From assembly GCA_965205785.1 (NCBI GenBank), contig OZ242188.1, positions 1,612,001-1,676,000 of the forward strand: 64,000 bases of DNA. The letters are read 5' to 3'. The translations under genes and the position numbers were made by a program. The notes below the pieces were generated by a model. The model was not told where the DNA came from, made no database searches, and was given only the letters and a program-made list of their open reading frames with translations. The DNA comes from BJGV01 sp965205785. Its GTDB lineage: Bacteria > Pseudomonadota > Gammaproteobacteria > Burkholderiales > Nitrosomonadaceae. Numbering within the stretch: position 1 is the stretch's first letter; the number at the start of each line of letters is the position of its first letter. Below, piece after piece: positions 1 through 9,030 of this stretch.

Positions 1-584
1 ATTCCTGCCTGTTCCGGTTTAATTTCATATCCAGGTGGGGTAGAAACATGTACGTTAAAATTAAATATTTCAGCTGCTTGCAGCCAAGTGTTACATACAT
101 TATTTGAGTCGCCTATCCATGCTACTGTCTTGCCAGAGATATCCCCTCTCTGTTCAATGAAGGTAAAAATATCCCCCATTATCTGACAGGGATGATATTC
201 GTCTGTAAGTCCATTTATTACAGGGACCCTTGAATGCTCAGTAAATCGCTTAATTATGTCATGTTCATAAGTACGGATCATTACTATATCTACCATACGA
301 GAGATCACCCGTGCAGCATCCTCTACCGGTTCACCTCGTCCAAGCTGGGTATCTCTTGTAGAAAGATAAATTGCTTTCCCACCCATTTGGTGCATTCCAG
401 CTTCAAATGATAGTCTCGTGCGAGTTGAATTCTTGTCAAAAATCATTGCAAGAGTACGGTCTTCCAATGGCCAATAACGGTGATAATGTTTAAACTCATT
501 TTTAATCCATCGTGTTCGCTCAAAGAGATATTCAAACTCTTCACGGGAAAAGTCATTAAATTGTAGAAAATGTTTAAGTTGCAT
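1..584 (-). CDS. argF: Ornithine carbamoyltransferase, N-terminal part (cut by window edge)
   Basis: Joins ornithine and carbamoyl phosphate to make citrulline in cytosolic arginine synthesis. The reading frame starts at ATG 584 and stays open to base 1, giving the first 194 residues of a family usually about 300 long. The carbamoyl-phosphate loop STRTR lies at residues 53-57 and the HPCQ motif at 131-134, so the whole first domain and the start of the ornithine domain are visible. It lies 53 bases downstream of argD on the same strand, so the two are probably co-transcribed. The C-terminal half is outside the window, so its integrity cannot be judged. Confidence 0.95.
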   Translation of the reverse strand, partial: MQLKHFLQFNDFSREEFEYLFERTRWIKNEFKHYHRYWPLEDRTLAMIFDKNSTRTRLSFEAGMHQMGGKAIYLSTRDTQLGRGEPVEDAARVISRMVDIVMIRTYEHDIIKRFTEHSRVPVINGLTDEYHPCQIMGDIFTFIEQRGDISGKTVAWIGDSNNVCNTWLQAAEIFNFNVHVSTPPGYEIKPEQAG

Positions 585-637
585 AATTTTTTAGATTGTT
601 AATGATCAGCATATTTTTTATATGATTCGATACATCC

Positions 638-1813
638 TTAAAAATTTTTTATTAAAGTAGATACCATATCTACTATTTTTTTTGCTTCATTCTGCTTTAT
701 TATTAAAGGCGGCAGTAGGCGTACTACTTTGTCTGAAGTCACGTTCAATAATAGTCCTTGTTTTAGTGCATCTATTACTAATTTCCCGCATGATTTTGTC
801 AGTTCTATACCAATCATTAGTCCCTGTCCACGTATTTGAGCTACATTGCCTGAATTACCTAGTTGTTCTTGGAAATTATTAAGCATAAGGTCGCCTTGTT
901 TCAATGCATTGAACATTAAGTTTTCTTCCTCAATTATATCTAGTGTAGTAATTGCTGCAGTACAGGCAAGTGGATTGCCACCAAAAGTAGATGCATGGCT
1001 ACCTGGTTTAAATATTTCTCCCGCAATATTTCCTGCTAGACATGCGCCAATGGGGACACCTGAGCCGAGACCTTTGGCAAGTGTAATTACATCTGGGACT
1101 GCCGCACTATTTTGAAAAGCAAACCATTTGCCGCTCCGACCAATTCCACATTGCACTTCGTCTAGCATTAGCATCCAGCCATTTTCATCACAAATCTGGC
1201 GTAATCCCTCTAAATAGCCTGCTTGTGGAACATTGATGCCTCCTTCACCTTGATATGGTTCAACTAGTATGGCCACTATATTTTTGTTGTGCGCTGATAC
1301 TTGTGTTATCGCTTCAAGATCATTGAAAGGTACACGGGCAAATCCTGTTAGAAGTGGTTCAAAACCAGCTTGAACTTTGCGGTTGCCACTCGCAGTCAGA
1401 GTAGCCATGGTGCGGCCATGAAACGAGTTCTCCATTACTATTACGGTAGGTAAATCAATTCCTTTGTTATGGCCATATAATCTTGCTAATTTAATTGCAG
1501 CCTCATTTGCTTCCGCTCCTGAGTTGCAAAAGAAGGATTTATGTAGCCCAGATAGCATAGCTAGTTTCTCAGCCAGTTTTTCTTGTTTATCTATATGATA
1601 TAAATTTGAAGTGTGGATTAGTATTTTGGCTTGCTCAGAGATTGCTTCTACTAGTTTAGGGTGACAATGACCTATGCCGCATACGGCAATACCAGCCAGA
1701 GCGTCAAGATATTTCTTCCCTTGGTTATCCCATAGCCATATTCCTTCTCCTTTTACAAAGGTAACAGGAAGTCGCGAATAGGTATTCATCAGATTTTCCA
1801 TATAGACGTTCAT
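638..1813 (-). CDS. argD: Acetylornithine aminotransferase
   Basis: A PLP-dependent class III aminotransferase that makes N-acetylornithine in arginine synthesis and may also serve the succinyl-diaminopimelate step of lysine synthesis. The 391 residues are the normal family length. The SFHGRTM segment is near residue 130, LDEVQ at 217-221, and the PLP lysine is K247 in TLAKGLG. The first ATG has no clear ribosome binding site. Met-9 (ATG at 1789) before NTYSRLPV is an equally plausible start and matches the usual N-terminus better. It lies directly upstream of argF. Confidence 0.95.
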   Translation of the reverse strand: MNVYMENLMNTYSRLPVTFVKGEGIWLWDNQGKKYLDALAGIAVCGIGHCHPKLVEAISEQAKILIHTSNLYHIDKQEKLAEKLAMLSGLHKSFFCNSGAEANEAAIKLARLYGHNKGIDLPTVIVMENSFHGRTMATLTASGNRKVQAGFEPLLTGFARVPFNDLEAITQVSAHNKNIVAILVEPYQGEGGINVPQAGYLEGLRQICDENGWMLMLDEVQCGIGRSGKWFAFQNSAAVPDVITLAKGLGSGVPIGACLAGNIAGEIFKPGSHASTFGGNPLACTAAITTLDIIEEENLMFNALKQGDLMLNNFQEQLGNSGNVAQIRGQGLMIGIELTKSCGKLVIDALKQGLLLNVTSDKVVRLLPPLIIKQNEAKKIVDMVSTLIKNF

Positions 1814-2190
1814 TTTTTAGCAATAGAATGCATTACGGCGGCAGAAGCCACCGTACGCTACAAAATTATCTATAGCGTTTAATTATCTTTACCCATTTAG
1901 TAAAATTTTTCAAGATTTTTTCGATAGTTAAATGATCTTAAATAAAATAGTCGAGTAAAATAAGATAGCATACAGTTTTCTTGCAACTACAAACGTTTTA
2001 TGCTTAACAGATATCTGGTTTATTAGTGCTTTGACTGGTTGGCTCTGCTTTAGCTAGATACTCAATAGTAAAGCATAATAGCGTTGTTTCTGCATAGCGA
2101 TGGGTGGTATTAAATAAGATAGGTTGTAGCAATGAATTACTACAAATAAAAAGTCTAAACTCTGAAGGATTTTATTGATGAGAAATGGAT
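1814..2190. other. Intergenic region rpsT-argD with a leader hairpin
   Basis: This 377-base AT-rich stretch holds no convincing reading frame. The one structure seen is a hairpin at 1834-1855, with arms TACGGCGG and CCACCGTA (seven of eight pairs), just upstream of the argD start on the minus strand. It has no U-run on either side, so it looks like a leader structure and not a terminator. The region should also contain the argD promoter and the rpsT terminator, but I could not place either with confidence. Confidence 0.35.
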
Positions 2191-2454
2191 TTAGGCCATT
2201 GATTTAATAGCTGCAGACAGGCGGCTTTTATGTCTTGCAGCCTTATTTTTGTGAATTATCCTTTTATCAGCAATTGAATCCACTGTAGCACAGGATGTTT
2301 TGAATGCAGCCTGAGCAGCAGACTTATCACCAGCTTTAATAGCTTTGACTACAAGTTTAATCGCGGTGCGTAATTTGGAACGAAGGCTATGATTGTGAGC
2401 ACTTTGTTTTACATTTTGTCTTGCGCGTTTTCTAGTTTGTGCAGTATTAGCCAT
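2191..2454 (-). CDS. rpsT: 30S ribosomal protein S20
   Basis: Small basic protein that binds 16S rRNA early in 30S assembly. The product is 87 residues and begins MANTAQTRKRARQ, the usual S20 start. A frame start seven codons further upstream exists, but this ATG matches the family N-terminus and length. Lysine, arginine and alanine dominate throughout, as expected. It lies divergently from murJ, the standard arrangement in many beta- and gammaproteobacteria. Confidence 0.95.
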   Translation of the reverse strand: MANTAQTRKRARQNVKQSAHNHSLRSKLRTAIKLVVKAIKAGDKSAAQAAFKTSCATVDSIADKRIIHKNKAARHKSRLSAAIKSMA

Positions 2455-2695
2455 TAGAAGGTCCAAGCCCAGCATTTGAATAATAATCGACTATTCTAAA
2501 ACTATTTCTACCATATTACAAGAAGATATAGGGGTAAACGAGGTACTTGTAATGCAACTAGGGTAATGATTGTAAAATTGATTATTCATAAATTTAAACT
2601 TAATGTAAATGCTTAGTTACGAGTTTGCTATTTACCTAAAGGATATCGTATAACTGGCATAAGATAGTTATAAAATCAGGTTAATATATATTTCC

Positions 2696-4234
2696 ATGAA
2701 TTTGCTCAGAGCTTTCGCTGCGGTAAGCAGCATGACCTTTATATCCCGTATTTTAGGGTTTGTAAGAGATATGTTGATTGCTCGGATTTTTGGAGCAGGC
2801 ATGGCAACGGATGCTTTTTTTGTTGCATTCCGTATTCCTAATCTTTTGCGACGTTTATTTGCTGAAGGTGCTTTTTCACTAGCATTTGTCCCGATTCTTT
2901 CGGAATATAAGAATATTCGTTCGTTTGATGAAACGCGTGATTTAATAGACCATGTAACTGCATTGATGGGTATAGCACTATTCATCGTAACGTTCATTGG
3001 TGTGGTTGCAGCGCCATACATCATTTATGTAAGCGCACCTGGATTCTCTGCTGATCCGCAAAAATTTTCATTAACAGTTGAGCTCTTACAGATTACATTT
3101 CCTTATATTCTATTTATTTCCTTAGTTTCTTTGGCAGGCGGAATACTTAATACATTTGGAAAATTTTCCGTTCCTGCATTTACTCCCGCACTTTTAAATT
3201 TATCTTTTATTGGTTGTGCTTTGTGGCTTGCGCCTCTCCTTGAGCCACCTGTATTAGCTCTAGCATGGGCAGTATTCATTGGTGGTGCTTTACAACTAGC
3301 TTTTCAGCTACCGTTTCTTATACGAGTGAAATTACTGCCACGCCCACGTCTCATTTCTAAAGATACAGGAGCCTGGCGTGTAGTGAAGCAAATGGGGCCA
3401 GCAGTGTTTGGAGCATCTGTTGGTCAGATTAGCTTACTAATAAGTACTATTTTTGCTTCATTTCTTATTACCGGTAGTGTTTCGTGGCTATATTACGCTG
3501 ATCGACTGATGGAATTTCCTGCAGGTTTATTAGGTGTGGCACTAGGGACGATATTATTGCCATCTCTTTCTCGTCATTACACTAGTAACAGTACTGAAAA
3601 ATATTCTCATTTGCTGGATTGGGGCTTGCGATTTACCGTAATGATGACTCTTCCTGCCGCTGCAGCACTGGCACTACTTGCTACTCCATTAATCACTACA
3701 CTATTTCATCATGGAGAATTCTCTGTTAACGATGTGCTGATGACTCGTAACGCATTAATTGCCTATAGCGCAGGTTTATTAGCATTAATTTTGATTAAAG
3801 TGCTGGCACCCGGATTTTATGCTCGTCAGAATATCAAAACTCCGGTAAAAATTGCAGCTGTTACGCTTGTTGTTACACAGATCCTGAATTTTGTTCTCAT
3901 TGGTTCTTTACAGCATGTTGGATTAGCCCTGGCAATCAGCTTGGGAGCATGTTTCAATGCAAGTCTCCTATACTACAAGTTACGAAGTCATAAAATCTAT
4001 CAGCCGCAACCAGGATGGCTAATCTTTGTTGCCAGAGTATTACTAGCATTATTTGTAATGTCAGCAGTACTCTGGTTTACTATGGGAGACACAATATTAT
4101 GGCTGGAGAGTACCACGATGGAGCGTGTCATCAGATTAGCATGGGTTGTTGTTCTTGGAGCTACAAGCTACTTTGTATCTTTATGGATATTTGGTATACG
4201 TTTTAAGGATTTTTCTAAGCGCAGCATGGAGTAG
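2696..4234 (+). CDS. murJ: Lipid II flippase MurJ
   Basis: Inner-membrane flippase of the MOP superfamily that moves lipid II to the periplasmic face for peptidoglycan synthesis. The 512 residues fit the family, and the protein is hydrophobic throughout with about 14 predicted membrane segments. The N-terminus MNLLRAFAAVSSMTFISRIL and the following GFVRD segment are typical of MurJ, as is the downstream RRLFAEGAFS stretch near residue 53. It sits divergent to rpsT, a conserved neighbourhood. No Shine-Dalgarno sequence is evident, but no better start exists. Confidence 0.95.
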   Translation: MNLLRAFAAVSSMTFISRILGFVRDMLIARIFGAGMATDAFFVAFRIPNLLRRLFAEGAFSLAFVPILSEYKNIRSFDETRDLIDHVTALMGIALFIVTFIGVVAAPYIIYVSAPGFSADPQKFSLTVELLQITFPYILFISLVSLAGGILNTFGKFSVPAFTPALLNLSFIGCALWLAPLLEPPVLALAWAVFIGGALQLAFQLPFLIRVKLLPRPRLISKDTGAWRVVKQMGPAVFGASVGQISLLISTIFASFLITGSVSWLYYADRLMEFPAGLLGVALGTILLPSLSRHYTSNSTEKYSHLLDWGLRFTVMMTLPAAAALALLATPLITTLFHHGEFSVNDVLMTRNALIAYSAGLLALILIKVLAPGFYARQNIKTPVKIAAVTLVVTQILNFVLIGSLQHVGLALAISLGACFNASLLYYKLRSHKIYQPQPGWLIFVARVLLALFVMSAVLWFTMGDTILWLESTTMERVIRLAWVVVLGATSYFVSLWIFGIRFKDFSKRSME

Positions 4235-4430
4235 AATGCCGGTTAAAAGTTAATAATTACTTTAGAAAAATAAGTTATCCTCATGAAAAATGATACAAAT
4301 ATGCTTATAGCGTAAATTTAAAAACAATTTGTCGTCATTAATAAAGTAAATTACCAAAAAAGTTATGCTACAAGGTTGAACCTGTTATCTATTTATGGCA
4401 GACTCCATCAGTCCGATGAATGGGATTAAT

Positions 4431-5288
4431 ATGAATACCACAAATCTAAATTTTTCCAGATCTTCAATACTATTAGCACTTGGAATTTTCCTTACCGGTT
4501 GTGCTGCGCCTCAAAATAGCAAAGATCCTTATGAATCGATGAATCGTTCTATCTTTTCATTTAATGAGAAAGCAGATAAGTATGCTTTGAAGCCTGCTGC
4601 AGAGGGGTATAAGACAGTCACACCGGAACCTGTCCAAATAATGGCAGGAAATTTCTATTCTAATCTAGACGATTTTGTTGTGGTGATTAACGATCTCTTA
4701 CAGTTAAAGTTTGATAATGCAAGATCTGATGGATCACGTCTTCTAATTAATACAGTTTTGGGGATGGGTGGTTTAATTAATTATGGAGAAGACTATGGCT
4801 TTCCAAAACGGCATGAGGACTTTGGTCAGACGTTAGCTCACTACGGTGTATCTAGCGGGCCTTATATTGTGTTGCCGATTTTAGGTGGTAGTACATTTAG
4901 AGATGCAGGTGCAGGTGTCGTTGATATGGCTACCAATCCGCTTTTCTCCGGGGGGTTTTTTATGGCTCCTTTTGCAGCTCCATTGATTGGAGCGGGTAGG
5001 GCAGTTGATGCACGTGCACAATTGCTGGATAAGGAAGAAATTGTAGATGAGGCAGCACTGGATAAATATGAGTTTCTGCGTGATGCATACCTACAACGTA
5101 GGAGAAGCCTGATATATGATGGTGATCCTCCACGTTCAATAGATGATGATATAGAAGGTCCTGTTGAGGACGTATCTGTTCCAGCTGATAAAAAACGTTC
5201 TATTGTAGTCGAATATATAGATCCGGAAGATTCTGAGAATCAAGATGAATCCAAAAACGATAGTTCTGCAGAACAAGAAACGCCATAG
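4431..5288 (+). CDS. mlaA: Outer-membrane phospholipid-removal lipoprotein MlaA (VacJ)
   Basis: MlaA sits in the outer membrane and removes mislocalised phospholipids from the outer leaflet, passing them to the Mla retrograde pathway. A lipoprotein signal ends in the lipobox FLTGC (Cys-24 from this start), followed by the VacJ signature DPYESMNRSIFSFNEKAD. The ATG at 4431 has GGGA just upstream; in-frame starts at 4395 and 4416 would lengthen the signal n-region. The C-terminal 60 residues are acidic and low in complexity, longer than in E. coli MlaA. The MCE-type operon at 35.9-38.2 kb could be its inner-membrane partner. A run of six G then six T occurs within the gene near 4949-4961. Confidence 0.92.
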   Translation: MNTTNLNFSRSSILLALGIFLTGCAAPQNSKDPYESMNRSIFSFNEKADKYALKPAAEGYKTVTPEPVQIMAGNFYSNLDDFVVVINDLLQLKFDNARSDGSRLLINTVLGMGGLINYGEDYGFPKRHEDFGQTLAHYGVSSGPYIVLPILGGSTFRDAGAGVVDMATNPLFSGGFFMAPFAAPLIGAGRAVDARAQLLDKEEIVDEAALDKYEFLRDAYLQRRRSLIYDGDPPRSIDDDIEGPVEDVSVPADKKRSIVVEYIDPEDSENQDESKNDSSAEQETP

Positions 5289-5308
5289 AAGTTCTTTAGT
5301 CTGAATCA

Positions 5309-5337
5309 GAATGAGTAGGACCGACTCATTTCTTTCT
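5309..5337. terminator. Terminator between convergent mlaA and dsbB
   Basis: A perfect inverted repeat ATGAGT (5311-5316) and ACTCAT (5324-5329), extendable by two pairs including a G-U, has a 7-base loop and a T-rich tail on the plus side. It lies between the converging ends of mlaA and dsbB, where a terminator is expected. The stem is short, so confidence is moderate. Confidence 0.45.
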
Positions 5338-5357
5338 TGTATACAAATTACTTTTAT

Positions 5358-5852
5358 TTAGTTTTGATAGCGATTGGTGGATAAAATATAAACCGCAATC
5401 ATAAAAAAAAGTATAAAAAAAATAGCTGACCAATCTGGGATGGTGAGAGACATAAACTCCCATTTTACATCTGCGCAGTCCCCATTAGCTTCAAACATAG
5501 TAGGCCACCAATTAGATATTGGTAGAGTATTCAGAAATTTTTCCTCTGCACTAATTCCACATTCAAACGTTTCTGGATATCGAACTAACCAAGAATGTCT
5601 TAATGCAAGTATCGCACCGATTAGTGAAAAAATTGCTATTAGGCTATAGTATATTTGTTGGCTTAAACCCCTCGAATTGTGGATAAAAGCAAAAAGAGCT
5701 ATTAACCCCACCAACCAATAGGCTAATCGTTGTGCTATACAAAGTGGACAAGGTAGAAGGTTAATTACTAATTGGAGATATAAGGCGTATCCGATTACGC
5801 TTGCGCATATAAGGAATATCAGCAATAAAATTAGTCTTTTCCCTGATTTCAT
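5358..5852 (-). CDS. dsbB: Disulfide bond formation protein B
   Basis: Inner-membrane quinone reductase that reoxidises DsbA and so drives periplasmic disulfide formation. The 164 residues carry four membrane helices. The first periplasmic loop holds the redox pair PCPLC (Cys-35 and Cys-38), and the second loop holds Cys-98 (FECG) and Cys-126 (NGDC), so all four essential cysteines are present. Its ATG follows directly on the stop codon of the upstream methyltransferase gene, which implies translational coupling. Confidence 0.93.
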   Translation of the reverse strand: MKSGKRLILLLIFLICASVIGYALYLQLVINLLPCPLCIAQRLAYWLVGLIALFAFIHNSRGLSQQIYYSLIAIFSLIGAILALRHSWLVRYPETFECGISAEEKFLNTLPISNWWPTMFEANGDCADVKWEFMSLTIPDWSAIFFILFFMIAVYILSTNRYQN

Positions 5853-7067
5853 TTACGGGCTCTTGTTGACTATGGGGGCTGAGTCAAGTTTCTGTGTGAC
5901 ATTAGTTGTTTTTACCTTTCTCATTCCTCCCGCTACTATTTTATATTCCAGCAATCGACACTCAATGGCACCATTAAATAAGGGCATTCGACGTGAAGTA
6001 GCTAGGCGTATTAATTTTGGCAGAAGAGTGTCACCAGTAAGGAAGTAAGCATTCCATCCGACATATTTCTTTTTTAGTACGTCTCCTAACTTTGGATATA
6101 GGTCTGCCAGTTCTTTCTGGTTGCCTACACGTTTCCCATAAGGTGGGTTGGTAATAAGTATACCGGTTGAGGCCGGTGCAGGAATTTCTAAAATATTTCC
6201 TTGTTTCAGTACTACTAGATCTGAGTATCCCGCCATATCAAGATTTGTATGAGCATCAACTAATACATCACCATATAAATCACTGCCATATATTGGTTGC
6301 TGTAATTTTTTCTTTTGTTGGTTAATAGATTCTTCTTTTATCCTGTTCCAAAGTATACTGTCAAATTTATTGAATTTCTCAAAAGCAAAGTTACGTTTTA
6401 TCCCTGGCGCAATATTCAATGCTATTTGTACGGCTTCAAGTAAAAGTGTGCCGCTTCCACACATTGGATCAAGAAGTGGTATGCCTGGTTCCCAGCCAGA
6501 AAGCATCAGAATACCAGCAGCTAGATTTTCTCTGAGTGGCGCCTCTCCCGTAGTATTTCGCAAACTTCTTTTAAACAAAGCATCACCTGATGTATCTAGA
6601 TACAGAGTGAATTCATGTGTATTGAGAAACCCATGTATGCGGATATCCGGGTTCACTGTATTTACACTAGGGCGCTTATTAGTTAACTCGCGAAATTTAT
6701 CAAAAATTGCATCTTTAATTTTTAAAGTAACAAATTCAAGACTGCGGAGTGGGCATTTTCTTGCTGCTACGTTGACACGAATTGTGTGTGTTGATGAAAT
6801 CCATCTATTCCATGGAAATGCATAAGAAATTTTATAGATATCAGTTTCATTTACATAGGGTTGTTTTGTAACTTGCCAAAGAACACGACTGGCAATTCGA
6901 CTTTCAAGATTAGCGCGGTAGCATGTATACCAATTTCCCCGAAATTTCACGCCACCATCATGAGCCTGTACTGAAGATGCGCCGAGCTTCTTAAGTTCAT
7001 CTGCAAGTACTAACTCTAATCCACGTGGACAAGGAGAAAAAAAATGGCAGGATTCCATGTCGACCAT
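5853..7067 (-). CDS. THUMP-domain 23S rRNA (guanine-N2) methyltransferase, RlmL N-terminal type
   Basis: A SAM-dependent RNA methyltransferase of the UPF0020/RlmL group, which methylates guanine N2 in 23S rRNA. The N-terminal 160 residues form a ferredoxin-like and THUMP RNA-binding module. The Rossmann domain follows, with DPMCGSGT at 200-207 (SAM binding) and the catalytic NPPYGKR at 307-313. At 404 residues it matches the stand-alone form; E. coli RlmL carries an extra RlmK domain that is absent here. Met-4 is an alternative start. It is the first gene of a pair with dsbB. Confidence 0.88.
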   Translation of the reverse strand: MVDMESCHFFSPCPRGLELVLADELKKLGASSVQAHDGGVKFRGNWYTCYRANLESRIASRVLWQVTKQPYVNETDIYKISYAFPWNRWISSTHTIRVNVAARKCPLRSLEFVTLKIKDAIFDKFRELTNKRPSVNTVNPDIRIHGFLNTHEFTLYLDTSGDALFKRSLRNTTGEAPLRENLAAGILMLSGWEPGIPLLDPMCGSGTLLLEAVQIALNIAPGIKRNFAFEKFNKFDSILWNRIKEESINQQKKKLQQPIYGSDLYGDVLVDAHTNLDMAGYSDLVVLKQGNILEIPAPASTGILITNPPYGKRVGNQKELADLYPKLGDVLKKKYVGWNAYFLTGDTLLPKLIRLATSRRMPLFNGAIECRLLEYKIVAGGMRKVKTTNVTQKLDSAPIVNKSP

Positions 7068-7099
7068 GTTATATCAGCACTGGCATAGTAACAGATGAG

Positions 7100-7474
7100 T
7101 TATTTAGTTGTTTTTACGCCATAAGCAAGTAACAACCACGCGCTTAGAAATGCTATGCCACCAAATGGGGTAATTGCACCCAAGGCACGAATTTCAGTAA
7201 GACTTAATGCGTAGAGACTTGTTGAAAATAATACAATTCCTATAAGCATTAACCAACCAGATAGTAGTATATGCCTAGATTTAGGAAAGTGTAGTAATGT
7301 CAGACCGACTACAATTAGGCCGAGAGAATGGTAGAAATGGTATTGTACACCTGTCTGATATACCGCGAGCATATCTACAGAGAGCTTTTGTTTTAAACCA
7401 TGTGCGCCAAAAGCACCAAAGGCTACACAAAGAAACGCATTTATAGCGCCAAGCATGAGGAAGATTCTTGGCAT
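7100..7474 (-). CDS. DUF423 family small membrane protein
   Basis: A 124-residue protein with four hydrophobic segments and the family hallmark GAFGAHGLKQ near residue 21. DUF423 (YgdD/TMEM256-like) proteins are widespread in proteobacteria and have no firmly established role. It lies 32 bases upstream of the RlmL-type gene on the same strand and may be the first gene of a DUF423-methyltransferase-dsbB unit. Confidence 0.85.
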   Translation of the reverse strand: MPRIFLMLGAINAFLCVAFGAFGAHGLKQKLSVDMLAVYQTGVQYHFYHSLGLIVVGLTLLHFPKSRHILLSGWLMLIGIVLFSTSLYALSLTEIRALGAITPFGGIAFLSAWLLLAYGVKTTK

Positions 7475-7748
7475 TTGAGATTATTCCTTAATTGAAAGAT
7501 CAGTAGTTTTTATTATATAACTAGCTAGATAATAGAATCGTCAGGGTTATTACTACTTGTTACCTAAGTTCAAGCCTATAGGCAATAACTATATAGTAAT
7601 TTTAGCATATTAGCTTTAAGCAACAAGAATGTTTGACTAAGTACTTTAATGATCTTGAATATGTATAAATTTATTGAGTTTCTGCTCTAAACATATTAAT
7701 TTTCTAATATAAATTGTTATGGTTTACTGAGACGACCTTAAGATAGGT

Positions 7749-8969
7749 CTACTTGTTTGAAATAACGAGAGATTTTAAATATTGTTCAAATTCTGCTACG
7801 TTTGTTTTCCAAGTAAAGCGCTCGCTTACCAGTTTTTTCCCTTCATTTGATAATTCTGCCCAGTCATAGCCATTAAGGAGGCTAACAATTCTCAAAGCAA
7901 ATTTATGTGGTTTATCTTCCACCCAAAGATGAACACCAGATTCTCCACCTATACCACTGTTGCCAGCACTTGTTGTTACTACAGGGGTTCCCAGAGACAG
8001 TGCTTCTAGCAATTTAGTTTGGACACCTATTTTTAGTCTAACAGGGCAGATACTAACGGTTGCACTTTTTATATATACAGTTATGTCTTCTACTGTTCCA
8101 GTAATAACGACTTGTTTTCCATATTTTGCTGCTGCTTTATGAATTCTGTTATCTGGATTTGATCCAACAATCCATAATACTGCTAGTGGGTGTTCTTTCA
8201 AAACTAAAGGGAAAATATCTTTTAAGAAGTATAGTGCTCCATCTACATTTGGTGGGTGATACATATTCCCAGAAAAAACAATTGTTTTTTCTCGCTCCCT
8301 GTAATCAATACTTTCTGAAGAGTTTTTGAGTTCAACTCCATATGGCATGTAGGTAAGATTCCTAAATGTTTTTACGTTACACATATCACGCATATCAGAC
8401 TCTGATAGCAAAATAACCTTTGCCAGTTTATGAAGAAATTTTTGTTCATAACGTTCAGTTAATTTTGCATTTACAGTTATTTTTGTTTTTTGCCATAAAG
8501 ACCATATAGGAAGTTCCCGCAAACGGTTTAGTTTTATTGATTGAGGGTCTTCAATATTAACGATTAATTTATGAAAACAGGAAGGTGGGCAGTACTGAAT
8601 TGTACCTAGTTCAAACGCTAGAATAGCATCAAAATTCCCATCCTCAATCAATCCTCTTACTTTATCTTCCATTTGTCTAGAAGAGTGTGCGCTGATTAAT
8701 GGAGAATCACCCTTAAGTAAATAAAATAATAGAGAGCGTGCCCATTTTATAGTAGGAGATAACATTCTTATGGGCAATAATTCCAGATGCTCAACAAATT
8801 TTGTTGGTGCAACTTTATGATTTTTATTTCTTTTACTTTTAAAGTTTTGCAGGCATACAAGACTAATTAGATGTTTTTTGGAAAGGTGCTTAATATAGTT
8901 GTAAGCAACTATTTGGCTGCCTGTCCGGGGGGGGAAGGGGTAAGACTTCATTACAACTAACATTCGCAT
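7749..8969 (-). CDS. Family GT4-like glycosyltransferase
   Basis: A 406-residue GT-B fold glycosyltransferase that probably transfers a sugar from a nucleotide-activated donor to an envelope or exopolysaccharide acceptor. The N-terminal acceptor domain opens with a PFPPRTGSQ loop, typical of the GT4 group. The C-terminal donor domain shows FSGNMYHPPN near residue 236 and the LLEALSLGTPVVTT segment with the usual E-x7-E-like region near residue 330. It stands alone, without other sugar genes, so the acceptor cannot be named. Codons 12-15 contain a run of eight C, conspicuous in this AT-rich DNA. No ribosome binding site is clear. Confidence 0.8.
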   Translation of the reverse strand: MRMLVVMKSYPFPPRTGSQIVAYNYIKHLSKKHLISLVCLQNFKSKRNKNHKVAPTKFVEHLELLPIRMLSPTIKWARSLLFYLLKGDSPLISAHSSRQMEDKVRGLIEDGNFDAILAFELGTIQYCPPSCFHKLIVNIEDPQSIKLNRLRELPIWSLWQKTKITVNAKLTERYEQKFLHKLAKVILLSESDMRDMCNVKTFRNLTYMPYGVELKNSSESIDYREREKTIVFSGNMYHPPNVDGALYFLKDIFPLVLKEHPLAVLWIVGSNPDNRIHKAAAKYGKQVVITGTVEDITVYIKSATVSICPVRLKIGVQTKLLEALSLGTPVVTTSAGNSGIGGESGVHLWVEDKPHKFALRIVSLLNGYDWAELSNEGKKLVSERFTWKTNVAEFEQYLKSLVISNK

Positions 8970-9030
8970 TATTTTTTATTTAAGCTTGTTGCTTTATATT
9001 TTTCAGAATTAGTTTATTTCTAATTAATTT

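Noticed and set aside
2668..3024. Long minus-strand frame opposite murJ
   Set aside because: A shadow of murJ in the opposite frame; no family resemblance and rich in serine, as antisense frames usually are.
5678..5686. A perfect DnaA box TGTGGATAA within dsbB
   Set aside because: It is isolated and inside coding sequence, with no other boxes near.
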